A stretch of DNA of 5,596 bases from Candidatus Aminicenantota bacterium (GTDB lineage Bacteria > Acidobacteriota > Aminicenantia > Aminicenantales > UBA8522). Positions within the stretch are counted from its first letter, which is position 1. Each line of letters opens with the position of its first letter. The notes under the pieces are model-generated. The model was given only the letters and a program-made list of their open reading frames with translations. It was not told where the DNA came from and searched no databases. Shown here piece after piece: positions 1-5,577 of the stretch. The position numbers and the translations under genes were made by a program. The stretch lies in contig JAFGRZ010000101.1 in assembly GCA_016934895.1 (NCBI GenBank), positions 1 through 5,596 on the forward strand. The letters run 5' to 3'.

Positions 1-545
1 AGGCCTTCGCTCTTTTTCAGAAGATGGAGGCCCTGGGCCGCGATCCTGTCGGGTTCGGCCAGGCGGCCCCAGCCTTCCTCGCGGCAGGCCAGGTAACCCT
101 TTTCGGGCAGGACAAATTCGACTCCCTCGGCCCGGAGCCGGCGGATATTGGACTGGGTCCGGGGATGAAGATACATGGCTTCGTTCATGGCCGGGGCGAT
201 GAGCACCGGACAGCGCGCGGCCAGATAAAACGTCGACAGAAAATCATCGGCCACACCCCCGGCCAGCTTGGCGATGATGTTGGCCGTGGCCGGGGCGATG
301 ACCAGGAGAGAAACCTCCTCGGCCAGAGAGATATGGGCGATCCGGTTCCGTCCCTTGTCCTCGAAAAGATCGACTTCGGCCGGGCCGCCGGAGAGGGCGC
401 TGAATAAGCGGGGAGAGATCAATTTCGCCGCGTTGGCCGTCATGATGACTTGAACGGCCATCCCATTTTTCTGGAAGATACGGAGGATCTCGCAGGCTTT
501 ATAAATACTGACCGACGAAGTGACCCCTAAAGCGATTGTGCTCAT
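1..545 (-). CDS. coaBC: CoaBC, N-terminal phosphopantothenoylcysteine decarboxylase (CoaC) domain, partial at window edge
   Basis: Coenzyme A biosynthesis. The N-terminal CoaC flavoprotein half decarboxylates 4'-phosphopantothenoylcysteine using FMN. The CoaB synthetase half, expected in the bifunctional protein, would lie beyond the left edge and cannot be seen. The 181 visible residues begin MSTIALGVTSSVSIYKA, the FMN-binding GxTGSIAAYKA-type start of the family. They also carry HISLAEE with the likely catalytic His71, APATANIIAKLAGGVADD, the substrate-binding APAMNEAM motif with Asn121, and a flexible-flap segment GYLACREEGWGR with Cys154. Spacings His71-Asn121 (50) and Asn121-Cys154 (33) match E. 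coli Dfp His75, Asn125 and Cys158. The usual ACGE/ACGD of the flap reads ACRE here, a mild oddity. The ATG lies 9 bases after the gmk stop. An AAGGGTGA-like ribosome site overlaps that stop, suggesting coupled translation. Identity is secure; whether a fused CoaB domain follows is inferred from the family. Confidence 0.93.
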   Translation of the reverse strand, partial: MSTIALGVTSSVSIYKACEILRIFQKNGMAVQVIMTANAAKLISPRLFSALSGGPAEVDLFEDKGRNRIAHISLAEEVSLLVIAPATANIIAKLAGGVADDFLSTFYLAARCPVLIAPAMNEAMYLHPRTQSNIRRLRAEGVEFVLPEKGYLACREEGWGRLAEPDRIAAQGLHLLKKSEG

Positions 546-554
546 GGCAGTTGA

Positions 555-1157
555 TCACCCTTTGCCTCGGAAATTCTTCAGGATCGGCCGGACGGCGCGT
601 TCCCGGACCGACCGAAGCGCGCGCCGGCACCTCAGGATGGCTCCGAGTTCAACGGCGGCGCTGTCGAGATCGTCGTTGACCACGATATAATCAAACAAGG
701 AGTAGGCTTTGACTTCTTTCCTGGCCGTGATCATCCTCGCCCGGACGGCCTCCGCCTTGTCCAGCCCCCGCGCTTTGATCCTTTTCCGCAGCTCTCTGTA
801 GCTCGGCGGCAAGACGAAAATGAGAACAGCCGAGGGGAGTTTTCGCCGGATTTGGCGGGCTCCCTGGACATCGATGTCCAGGATGATATCGTGCCTCTGG
901 GCCCCGGCCAGCTCTTTCCTGGAGGTCCCGTAGTACTCCCCGTGGACAAGAGCCCACTCGACGAGCCGGTTCCCCTGAATCATTCTCCGGAAGAACGCCC
1001 GGCTGACGAAATGATAATCTTTCCCCTCGACTTCCGTGCCCCGTTTCTCCCGGGTTGTGTGGGAAACCGAAAAGCGGACATCCTCGACCTCACCGAGAAC
1101 ACGCCGGATGAGGGTCGATTTCCCGCATCCCGATGGCCCGGATACGATATAAATCAT
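555..1157 (-). CDS. gmk: Guanylate kinase
   Basis: Cytosolic nucleotide kinase that converts GMP (or dGMP) and ATP to GDP and ADP, an essential purine salvage and synthesis step. With the ATG start it has 200 residues, close to the usual ~205. Visible motifs in order: P-loop GPSGCGKST (7-15); GMP-binding SVSHTTREKR with Arg36 and Arg39 (30-39); EVEGKDYHFV (42-51); VEWALVHGEYYGTS (66-79); DIDVQGA (94-100); LIFVLPPS (112-119), followed by the lid region; and DYIVVNDDLD (156-165). The basic C-terminal tail is ordinary. The frame is open upstream to a GTG at 1208, which would add 17 unconserved residues (217 in all) and overlap yicC by 44 bases. I prefer the ATG at 1157: it sits 7 bases after the yicC stop, places MIYIVSGPSG as in many homologues, and has a modest GAG-rich ribosome site. 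Function is certain; the start is somewhat uncertain. Confidence 0.95.
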   Translation of the reverse strand: MIYIVSGPSGCGKSTLIRRVLGEVEDVRFSVSHTTREKRGTEVEGKDYHFVSRAFFRRMIQGNRLVEWALVHGEYYGTSRKELAGAQRHDIILDIDVQGARQIRRKLPSAVLIFVLPPSYRELRKRIKARGLDKAEAVRARMITARKEVKAYSLFDYIVVNDDLDSAAVELGAILRCRRALRSVRERAVRPILKNFRGKG

Positions 1158-1164
1158 CTTCGGC

Positions 1165-2040
1165 TCACTCGATGTTTTGGATGTGTTGACGGATGGTCTC
1201 GATTTCACTCTTGATGATCAGGCTCTCCTTGGTGATGGCGATATTCTGGCTCTTGGAGTTGATGGTGTTGGCTTCCCGGAAGATCTCCTGGGAGAGAAAG
1301 TCCAACATCTTCCCCACAGGCTCATCCTTCCCCGCGCCCATGCGCAGCTCGAAGGCGCTGAGATGGCTCCGCAGCCGCATGATCTCCTCAGCGATATCGG
1401 CCTTCTGAACAAGGAAAGCCGCTTCGCCGGCGATTCTTTCTTCTTCAACGGCGACATCTTCGTTAAGCTCCGTCAGCCTTTTAACCAGCCGGCCCCGGAT
1501 CAAGCGCGGCTGCTTCCCGGCCAGGCTCTCGATGCGCCGGAGGGATCGCTTCATCGATTGAATGTGGCGTCGGATTTGACGGCCGATCTCCCGTCCCTCC
1601 CGGCGCCTCTCCCTGAGGACCTGATCGATCGTTTCGTCAAAAGCCTTCTCCAGGAAAGTCCGCATCTCAGGAGTCAGTTCCTTGCGCCGGATCTCGACGA
1701 CCTGGGGGATGCGGAAGATGCTGTCCGACGCCAAACTGAGGGGTCTGCCCAGACGCTTGGATACCCTGTCCATGGTCATCAAGATCTTCTCGAGAAGAGC
1801 AACGTTGACGGCCATCTCCCAACTCGAAGGATCCAGGAAGTCCAGGTCGACGGCCGCTTCGACGCGCCCGCGGAAAAGTTTTCGCTGGGCCAAAACGCGG
1901 AGCCTGTTCTCGAGTTCCCCGAGCGGCGCTCCTTTATAGCTCCAATCGAAATAGCGGTGGTTGAGGCTTCTGATGCCGATTCTGGCCCGGAAACCCCGGG
2001 CCGTGCACCGCCGCTCCCCGAATCCCGTCATGCTTCTCAT
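1165..2040 (-). CDS. yicC: YicC/YloC-family endoribonuclease
   Basis: Member of the YicC family (YicC-like N-terminal domain plus C-terminal DUF1732). E. coli YicC and B. subtilis YloC have been characterised as endoribonucleases, and YicC has been linked to turnover of the small RNA RyhB. The 291-residue length is typical. The N-terminus has the family signature MTGFGE (residues 4-9) followed by IRSLNHRYFD (23-32). The middle is a charged helical region rich in Arg and Glu. The C-terminus carries the diagnostic block EEIMRLRSHLSAFE, then GKMLDFLSQEIFREANTI, and ends EIETIRQHIQNIE, close to family consensus. The start ATG overlaps the msbA TGA in an ATGA junction and has a GAGGAG ribosome site 8 bases upstream, so start and coupling are well supported. 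A second Met at residue 4 is possible but has worse spacing. It directly precedes gmk, as in many bacteria. Confidence 0.93.
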   Translation of the reverse strand: MRSMTGFGERRCTARGFRARIGIRSLNHRYFDWSYKGAPLGELENRLRVLAQRKLFRGRVEAAVDLDFLDPSSWEMAVNVALLEKILMTMDRVSKRLGRPLSLASDSIFRIPQVVEIRRKELTPEMRTFLEKAFDETIDQVLRERRREGREIGRQIRRHIQSMKRSLRRIESLAGKQPRLIRGRLVKRLTELNEDVAVEEERIAGEAAFLVQKADIAEEIMRLRSHLSAFELRMGAGKDEPVGKMLDFLSQEIFREANTINSKSQNIAITKESLIIKSEIETIRQHIQNIE

Positions 2041-3842
2041 GACGGATTCTCCTCTCTTTCAGGGAACTGCAAGTCGTATAGCTTGCGGTAGATGCCGAAT
2101 CTGTCATACAGGTCGTCGTGCTTCCCGGATTCGACGATTCGGCCGTTGTCGACCACAAAAATCCGGTCGGCGTTCCGGATGGTCGATATCCGGTGAGCAA
2201 TGACCAAGGTGGTCCGGTTCTTCATGACATTGGCCAAAGCGATCTGGATGAGCCTTTCCGACTCTGTGTCCAGCGCCGAGGTCGCTTCATCGAGAATGAG
2301 GATGGGGGGATTTTTGAGCAGGGCCCGGGCGATAGCCAACCGCTGGCGCTGGCCGCTCGAGAGCTGCCCTCCCCTCTCCCCGATCAGACTTTCGTAACCT
2401 TGGGGGAGCGCGGCGATGAACTCATGGGCCTGCGCGGCTCGGGCCACTTCAACGACCCGTTCGAGCGAAGCGATCTCCAGACCGTAGGCGATGTTGTTCC
2501 GTACGGTATCGTTGAACAGAATGGTATCCTGAGTCACCAGTCCCAATTGAGAGCGAAGAGAACTCAGGGTGACCTCTTTCACATCGATACCGTCGACCAT
2601 GATCTTACCCGAAGTGGCATCGTAAAAACGGGACAGGAGATTGATGATGGTGGTTTTCCCGGCGCCGCTGAGTCCCACAAAAGCGGCGGTCTCGTTTCGG
2701 CCCACCTCAAAAGAGACGTCGACCAGCGTCGGCCGGGTTTGGTTATAGCAGAAGGAGACTTTCTCGAAAACCACGTGCCCTCGGACGGGCGGCAGCGGGT
2801 AGGCCGTGGGAGCCTCCAGAATCTGGGGCGGCTCCCTGAGGACCTCCGTGATCCGCTGGTGGGAGGCGACCGCCTGCTGGATGACATTGTTGGCCCGATT
2901 GAGACGGTTGATCGGGGTGTACATCATGAAAATGGCCATGACGAAGGAGCCGAAATCGCCGGGGCTGATCGCACCCTGGGAAATGCGGCGCGTCCCCACA
3001 TAGAGGATGAACGCTCCGACCAGACCTCCGATGAATTCCATGAACGGAGAGGAGAGGCTCCCGATCCAGGCCAGTTTCATGCTCGTTTGGAAATAGCTGG
3101 TTGTCGCCTTGAAAAATTTCTTGATTTCAAACTCCTCGCTGGTGAAGGCCTTGATGATCTTGTTGCCGGTGATGGCCTCATGCAGGAGGTTGAAAATCTG
3201 GGACATCTTTTTCTGGCCGATCAGGCTCTTTCTTTTGAGCTGGCGGCTGAACAGGGCCAGGGGAACAACGGCGAGCGGAGTGATGACAAAGGCGGCGATG
3301 GCCAAACGGTAATCGATGACGAAGACCCCCACCAGCAGGGCGAGAAGGATGAACATCTCTTCGATGAAATCGGCCATGCTTCCTGAGATCGCCTGGTGGA
3401 TCTTATCGACATCGCTGGTCAAGCGGGACATCAAATCGCCGGTGGGCACCCGGTCGAAATAGCTGTTGGATTGATGGATCAGGTGCGAGAAAAGGTTGTC
3501 GCGCAACCGTTTGACCACCCGATGCCCCACCCCCTTCATGAAATATGAGGACAGAAAGGTGAACAGACCCTTGCCGAAAATGACGATCAAAAGGAGGAGA
3601 GGCAGAAACTTGACGAGCTGGCTTTCCTCAATGCGCAGGGTTCGGAAAACGATATCCATAAAGCGGGCCTTCTCAGGAAGCGACTCAGCCGCGCCGAGCT
3701 GGAAGAGTTTGTCCATTATGGGCTGGACGAGGTTGACAAAAGCATAGGTGAAAAACGCCACTAAAATGGAACACAAGAAAGAGAGGGCAAGCCGTCCCTT
3801 TTCCTCTCGGGCCAGCCGGAAGAGGGCCAGGACCTCTTTCAT
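2037..3842 (-). CDS. msbA: MsbA-family ABC exporter (fused membrane and ATPase domains), likely lipid A/lipid flippase
   Basis: Half-size ABC exporter of 601 residues, expected to work as a homodimer in the inner membrane. By family, MsbA flips core-lipid A from the inner to the outer leaflet; the substrate here is inferred. The membrane domain spans residues ~1-330, with hydrophobic segments near 16-40, 76-100, 156-178, 179-200, 265-285 and 293-312. The ATPase domain shows A-loop Tyr366, Walker A GLSGAGKT (390-397), Q-loop Gln438, an ABC signature reading LSSGQ (494-498) instead of LSGGQ, Walker B ILILDE (514-519), D-loop SALD (522-525) and H-loop His550. Every catalytic residue is present. 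It overlaps the upstream Asd-like gene and the downstream yicC gene by 4 bases each (ATGA). Its start has no classic GGAGG; a run of eight G lies just before it. The general class is certain. MsbA rather than another lipid or drug exporter is probable from overall similarity and the absence of a partner half-transporter gene. Confidence 0.88.
   Translation of the reverse strand: MKEVLALFRLAREEKGRLALSFLCSILVAFFTYAFVNLVQPIMDKLFQLGAAESLPEKARFMDIVFRTLRIEESQLVKFLPLLLLIVIFGKGLFTFLSSYFMKGVGHRVVKRLRDNLFSHLIHQSNSYFDRVPTGDLMSRLTSDVDKIHQAISGSMADFIEEMFILLALLVGVFVIDYRLAIAAFVITPLAVVPLALFSRQLKRKSLIGQKKMSQIFNLLHEAITGNKIIKAFTSEEFEIKKFFKATTSYFQTSMKLAWIGSLSSPFMEFIGGLVGAFILYVGTRRISQGAISPGDFGSFVMAIFMMYTPINRLNRANNVIQQAVASHQRITEVLREPPQILEAPTAYPLPPVRGHVVFEKVSFCYNQTRPTLVDVSFEVGRNETAAFVGLSGAGKTTIINLLSRFYDATSGKIMVDGIDVKEVTLSSLRSQLGLVTQDTILFNDTVRNNIAYGLEIASLERVVEVARAAQAHEFIAALPQGYESLIGERGGQLSSGQRQRLAIARALLKNPPILILDEATSALDTESERLIQIALANVMKNRTTLVIAHRISTIRNADRIFVVDNGRIVESGKHDDLYDRFGIYRKLYDLQFPEREENPS
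2049..2054 (-). promoter_or_regulatory. Ribosome binding site of yicC inside the msbA coding end
   Basis: GAGGAG on the minus strand lies 8 bases before the yicC ATG at 2040, within the last codons of msbA. Together with the ATGA overlap it supports translational coupling and the choice of this ATG rather than the Met three codons later. Confidence 0.75.
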
Positions 3843-4879
3843 TTCGCCCCCCCCGTGGGTCGGAGGTCATACAGAATACGGGCGATCTCCAGGGCGTTGA
3901 GGGCGGAGCCGCGGGTCAGGTTGTCGGTGACCGTCCAGATCCAGAACGAACAGGGAGAGTTCTCTTCCTTCTTGATCTGGCCGATGAAAATCTGTTCTTT
4001 TCCGGCCACCGAGATGGAAGAGACGGCGCAGGATGAGGTCGCCGGGCTGAGATCGAAGAGCGGGCCCTCCCGGTAAAGATCCCTTAAGCCCCTGATGTCC
4101 GCCTCCGCTCGGAGCTCCAGATAAGCCATAACGGAATAGGTATGGAAGACGGGGGCCTGGACGATCGACAGAAAGAGAGGCAGATCAGGACGCCCGAGGA
4201 CCCTTTTCACCTCGGCGACGACCCGCCGCTCCCCCGAGGAGAAACCGTTGGCGTCGGGAGCCTCGGTGTGAGAGAGGATGTTGAAGGCGATCTGTTCCCT
4301 GAAAACTTCTTTTTTGAAGGCGGCGCTGGAGAGCATGGAGGCACTCTGGCTGGCCAATTCTTCGATGCCGGATTCATCGAAAGCGGAGACCGGCTGCAGG
4401 GCAAAGACGACGGCCTTTTCCAGGCCGAACTGAGCGATGAGTCGATGAAGGAGTGAGGAAAGGATGATCGTCAGGGGATGGGGATTGGCGACGAGAGGAA
4501 AGCGCCGGCTGGATAGCAGCGAATCGTTAACACCGGCCACCACAAGAGGGATCTCCTCCTGGTCGCTGAAGGCCTCGCTCAAGTCGATGGCCTGGAACTT
4601 TCTTGCGGCGGCCAGCGGGCCGTAAACCCGGCTCGTCTCCTTGTCGCCGGCGAGGAAGACGAGGTCCAGGCCCTCAAGGGCCTCGCCCGAGGGATGGTGG
4701 ATCACCCGGGGTTCATCGCGGAACTCGGTCAACTTGCTGTACTCATCGTCGACATCCACGTCATAGAATTCGATATGAGAGAGGGGGAATTTTTTGACGC
4801 TCAGGAAGGACTTGATTTCTTTCCCTCGCAACGAATCGGTGCCCACGAGAGCGACCCGAAATTTCTTGCGCCCGGGCAT
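3839..4879 (-). CDS. Asd/ArgC-family protein, Usg-like, lacking catalytic residues (probable non-enzymatic aspartate-semialdehyde dehydrogenase homologue)
   Basis: A 346-residue protein co-linear with aspartate-semialdehyde dehydrogenase (Asd): N-terminal Rossmann-type domain, then the Asd/ArgC dimerisation domain. Landmarks retained are LDLVFLAGDKETSRVYGPLA (71-90), AIDLSEAF (97-104), IPLVVAGVN (110-118), Gln162, GIEELASQSA (171-180), QIAFNILSH (196-204), QAPVF (241-245), and TDNLTRGSALNALEIA near the end, matching DNLRKGAALNAVQIA. The active site is not retained. The ANPNCST position reads ANPHPLT, so the nucleophile Cys is Pro135. The substrate Arg position is Gln241, and the catalytic His of VFxGHS is Tyr248. 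The nucleotide loop GxxGxxG reads GTDSLRG. E. coli Usg, recalled from memory, also lacks the Cys and has Gln at the Arg position, so this is best called Usg-like with unknown role. The start has a strong GGAGG ribosome site; the end overlaps msbA by 4 bases. Lysine/threonine-pathway activity is unlikely. Confidence 0.85.
   Translation of the reverse strand: MPGRKKFRVALVGTDSLRGKEIKSFLSVKKFPLSHIEFYDVDVDDEYSKLTEFRDEPRVIHHPSGEALEGLDLVFLAGDKETSRVYGPLAAARKFQAIDLSEAFSDQEEIPLVVAGVNDSLLSSRRFPLVANPHPLTIILSSLLHRLIAQFGLEKAVVFALQPVSAFDESGIEELASQSASMLSSAAFKKEVFREQIAFNILSHTEAPDANGFSSGERRVVAEVKRVLGRPDLPLFLSIVQAPVFHTYSVMAYLELRAEADIRGLRDLYREGPLFDLSPATSSCAVSSISVAGKEQIFIGQIKKEENSPCSFWIWTVTDNLTRGSALNALEIARILYDLRPTGGAK
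3847..3854 (-). repeat. Homopolymer of eight G (minus strand) just before the msbA start
   Basis: Eight C on the plus strand read as eight G on the minus strand, within the Thr-Gly-Gly-Ala codons at the end of the Asd-like gene and 4 bases before the msbA ATG at 3842. It occupies the place where an msbA ribosome site would be, and no other good Shine-Dalgarno is visible there. Runs of this length can slip during replication, but nothing in a single sequence shows that this one does. Confidence 0.6.
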
Positions 4880-4888
4880 CCTGGAGAT

Positions 4889-4893
4889 CCTCC
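4889..4893 (-). promoter_or_regulatory. Ribosome binding site of the Asd-like gene
   Basis: GGAGG on the minus strand lies 9 bases before the ATG at 4879. This is the strongest Shine-Dalgarno match in the cluster, and it fixes the start of the Asd-like protein. Confidence 0.8.
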
Positions 4894-4904
4894 GGAGAAG
4901 CGCG

Positions 4905-5126
4905 TCAGCGCCCTCTCTGGAACTCGGCCATCATCAGATACATCCTGTCTTTCAAGGCGAGCTTGCGCTTTTTGAGTTCCCTTTCCTCAAGTTTTTCCTC
5001 TTCACTCAAAACACTCTTGATTTGAAGGATCTCAAGTCTTTTTTCGCATCCCCGGTGTTCCTCGTAGAGCTTCCGGAAGTCCTCATTTTCCCTCAGCATA
5101 AGATCCTTCAGGGCCTGTTCATTCAT
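4905..5126 (-). CDS. DUF465/YdcH-like small coiled-coil protein
   Basis: A 73-residue, highly charged and almost wholly alpha-helical protein, likely cytosolic. It matches the DUF465 (YdcH) pattern: a first helix LKDLMLRENEDFRKLYEEH (7-25), then a second beginning near CEKRLEIL, and a terminal LKKRKLALKDRMYLMM (51-66), comparable to the family's ELKKxKLxLKDxIYxML. The family has no firmly established biochemical function; an antiparallel helical hairpin that associates with itself is expected. The ATG at 5126 is chosen because homology begins there and AAAGG lies 7 bases upstream. An in-frame TTG at 5174 would add 16 residues that do not resemble the family and has no ribosome site. The gene is first in the minus-strand cluster, 25 bases before the Asd-like gene, so it is probably the promoter-proximal gene. 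Confidence 0.8.
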   Translation of the reverse strand: MNEQALKDLMLRENEDFRKLYEEHRGCEKRLEILQIKSVLSEEEKLEERELKKRKLALKDRMYLMMAEFQRGR

Positions 5127-5150
5127 GCCAATGCCTTTCTTGTCAAGGAT

Positions 5151-5179
5151 ATCATAAGAAAGGGGGCAATTCAATTTAA
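5151..5179 (-). promoter_or_regulatory. Weak candidate promoter for the minus-strand cluster
   Basis: Reading the minus strand, a good -10 box TATGAT (5156-5151) is preceded at 17 bases by TTAAAT (5179-5174), which matches only three of six -35 positions. It would start transcription near 5144 and leave a short leader carrying the AAAGG ribosome site of the DUF465 gene. Placement is sensible but the -35 match is poor. The cluster could instead be transcribed from further upstream. Confidence 0.3.
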
Positions 5180-5183
5180 GGGC

Positions 5184-5259
5184 GGCTCGGGATTGGGTTC
5201 GTCATCCCGCTCAGCCCTCATACGGCTCTCTTTAGCCGTTGGACCTCGGCCGTCGGGTC
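5184..5259. other. Intergenic stretch with three consecutive inverted repeats
   Basis: Three short potential hairpins lie in tandem between the DUF465 gene and the tRNA promoter. CGGGAT/ATCCCG (5188-5193, 5204-5209) can extend through GGCT/AGCC-type pairing with a small bulge. ACGGCT/AGCCGT (5222-5227, 5234-5239) is a perfect six-base stem with a six-base loop. GACC/GGTC (5242-5245, 5256-5259) is a short stem. None is followed by a T run on either strand, so they are not obvious intrinsic terminators. No known RNA family is recognised. Confidence 0.4.
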
Positions 5260-5270
5260 TAGCACGCCCA

Positions 5271-5299
5271 TTGACTTTCGGGGAGGGGAAAAATATACT
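5271..5299 (+). promoter_or_regulatory. Sigma70-type promoter of the tRNA-Phe gene
   Basis: A -35 element TTGACT (5271-5276) and a -10 element TATACT (5294-5299) are separated by the optimal 17 bases, and each differs from consensus at one base. Transcription should start near 5305-5307, giving a leader of about 28-30 bases that RNase P would remove. The stretch just after the -10 box (ATAGGCCGC) is fairly GC-rich. This is typical of stable-RNA promoters under stringent control in proteobacteria, but that control is only inferred here. Confidence 0.8.
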
Positions 5300-5334
5300 A
5301 TAGGCCGCATTGCCGTTCGGCCATTCCGTGCCAT

Positions 5335-5407
5335 GGCGAGGTAGCTCAGTCGGTAGAGCGAGGGACTGAAAATCCCTGCGTCGGCGGTTCAAATCCGTCC
5401 CTCGCCA
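5335..5407 (+). tRNA. tRNA-Phe (GAA)
   Basis: A complete 73-base cloverleaf including the discriminator base. Acceptor stem GGCGAGG pairs perfectly with CCTCGCC (5400-5406). D stem GCTC/GAGC encloses AGTCGGTA. Anticodon stem AGGGA/TCCCT encloses loop CTGAAAA, with anticodon GAA at 5368-5370 for phenylalanine. The variable loop is GCGTC. T stem GGCGG/CCGTC (one G-T pair) encloses TTCAAAT. The discriminator is A (5407). The 3' CCA is not encoded (TTC follows), so it must be added by the CCA-adding enzyme. It is transcribed divergently from the minus-strand cluster and has its own promoter. Its 3' side abuts repeat-rich DNA resembling an integration site. Confidence 0.98.
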
Positions 5408-5418
5408 TTCCCTTATGA

Positions 5419-5443
5419 CCCCCGAAATCAATCAGTTAGGGGG
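5419..5443 (+). terminator. Possible weak terminator hairpin after tRNA-Phe
   Basis: CCCCC (5419-5423) can pair with GGGGG (5439-5443) across a 15-base loop, 12 bases after the tRNA. The following CTTCTCT is only moderately T-rich and the loop is large, so this is a marginal terminator candidate. Confidence 0.25.
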
Positions 5444-5450
5444 CTTCTCT

Positions 5451-5486
5451 ATAGTGGAAGATATAGGAAAATAGCGGAAAATTTGG
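5451..5486 (+). repeat. Short AT-rich ATA-GGAA repeats phased at about 10 bases
   Basis: Successive ten-base blocks starting at 5451, 5461 and 5471 read ATAGTGGAAG, ATATAGGAAA and ATAGCGGAAA, followed by a weaker ATTTGGAGGG at 5481. The blocks share ATA at one end and GGA in the second half, putting similar bases on one face of the helix. They lie between the tRNA and the TGGACACA pairs. Function is unknown; bending or protein-binding sites are possible. Confidence 0.45.
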
Positions 5487-5495
5487 AGGGGATTT

Positions 5496-5514
5496 TGGAC
5501 ACAAAATGGACACA
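5496..5514 (+). repeat. First pair of TGGACACA direct repeats, 11-base period
   Basis: TGGACACA occurs at 5496-5503 and again at 5507-5514, with AAA between, so the repeat starts are 11 bases apart, about one helical turn. The same motif and spacing recur 82 bases downstream. The layout resembles paired arm-type sites of phage tyrosine integrases (lambda, L5), but no integrase gene is visible in the window. Confidence 0.75.
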
Positions 5515-5577
5515 GTCCCCATATGGCGGGAAATGGGATCTTTGCCCCCCAAGCCTGCGCTTCAGCTCTCAGGCGAC

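Noticed and set aside
24..407. A 127-codon open frame on the plus strand opposite coaBC
   Set aside because: The minus strand encodes the conserved CoaC domain with catalytic His, Asn and Cys; the plus-strand product has no recognisable features.
1177..2091. A 304-codon open frame on the plus strand opposite yicC
   Set aside because: It is antisense to a gene with clear family motifs, the translation resembles no family, and it is explained by the GC-rich codon use of yicC.
2118..3386. A 422-codon open frame on the plus strand opposite msbA
   Set aside because: The translation is a low-complexity mix of charged residues with no domain, and the opposite strand carries a complete ABC exporter; it is a shadow frame.
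5141..5146. A perfect TTGACA on the minus strand just before the DUF465 gene
   Set aside because: A matching -10 box would have to lie inside the coding region, after the start codon, and AATGAA there is poor; probably chance.
4794..5303. A 169-codon plus-strand open frame crossing the DUF465 gene and the intergenic region
   Set aside because: It runs antisense to a conserved small gene and through promoter DNA, shows no family similarity, and has no plausible ribosome site context.
5400..5407. Encoded CCA at the tRNA end (sequence GCCA)
   Set aside because: The CC belongs to the acceptor stem, pairing with the first two G, and the A is the discriminator; the next bases are TTC, so CCA is not encoded.
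5171..5431. An 86-codon minus-strand open frame overlapping the tRNA
   Set aside because: It reads antisense through the whole tRNA-Phe gene and its promoter; the translation includes the tRNA complement and resembles nothing real.
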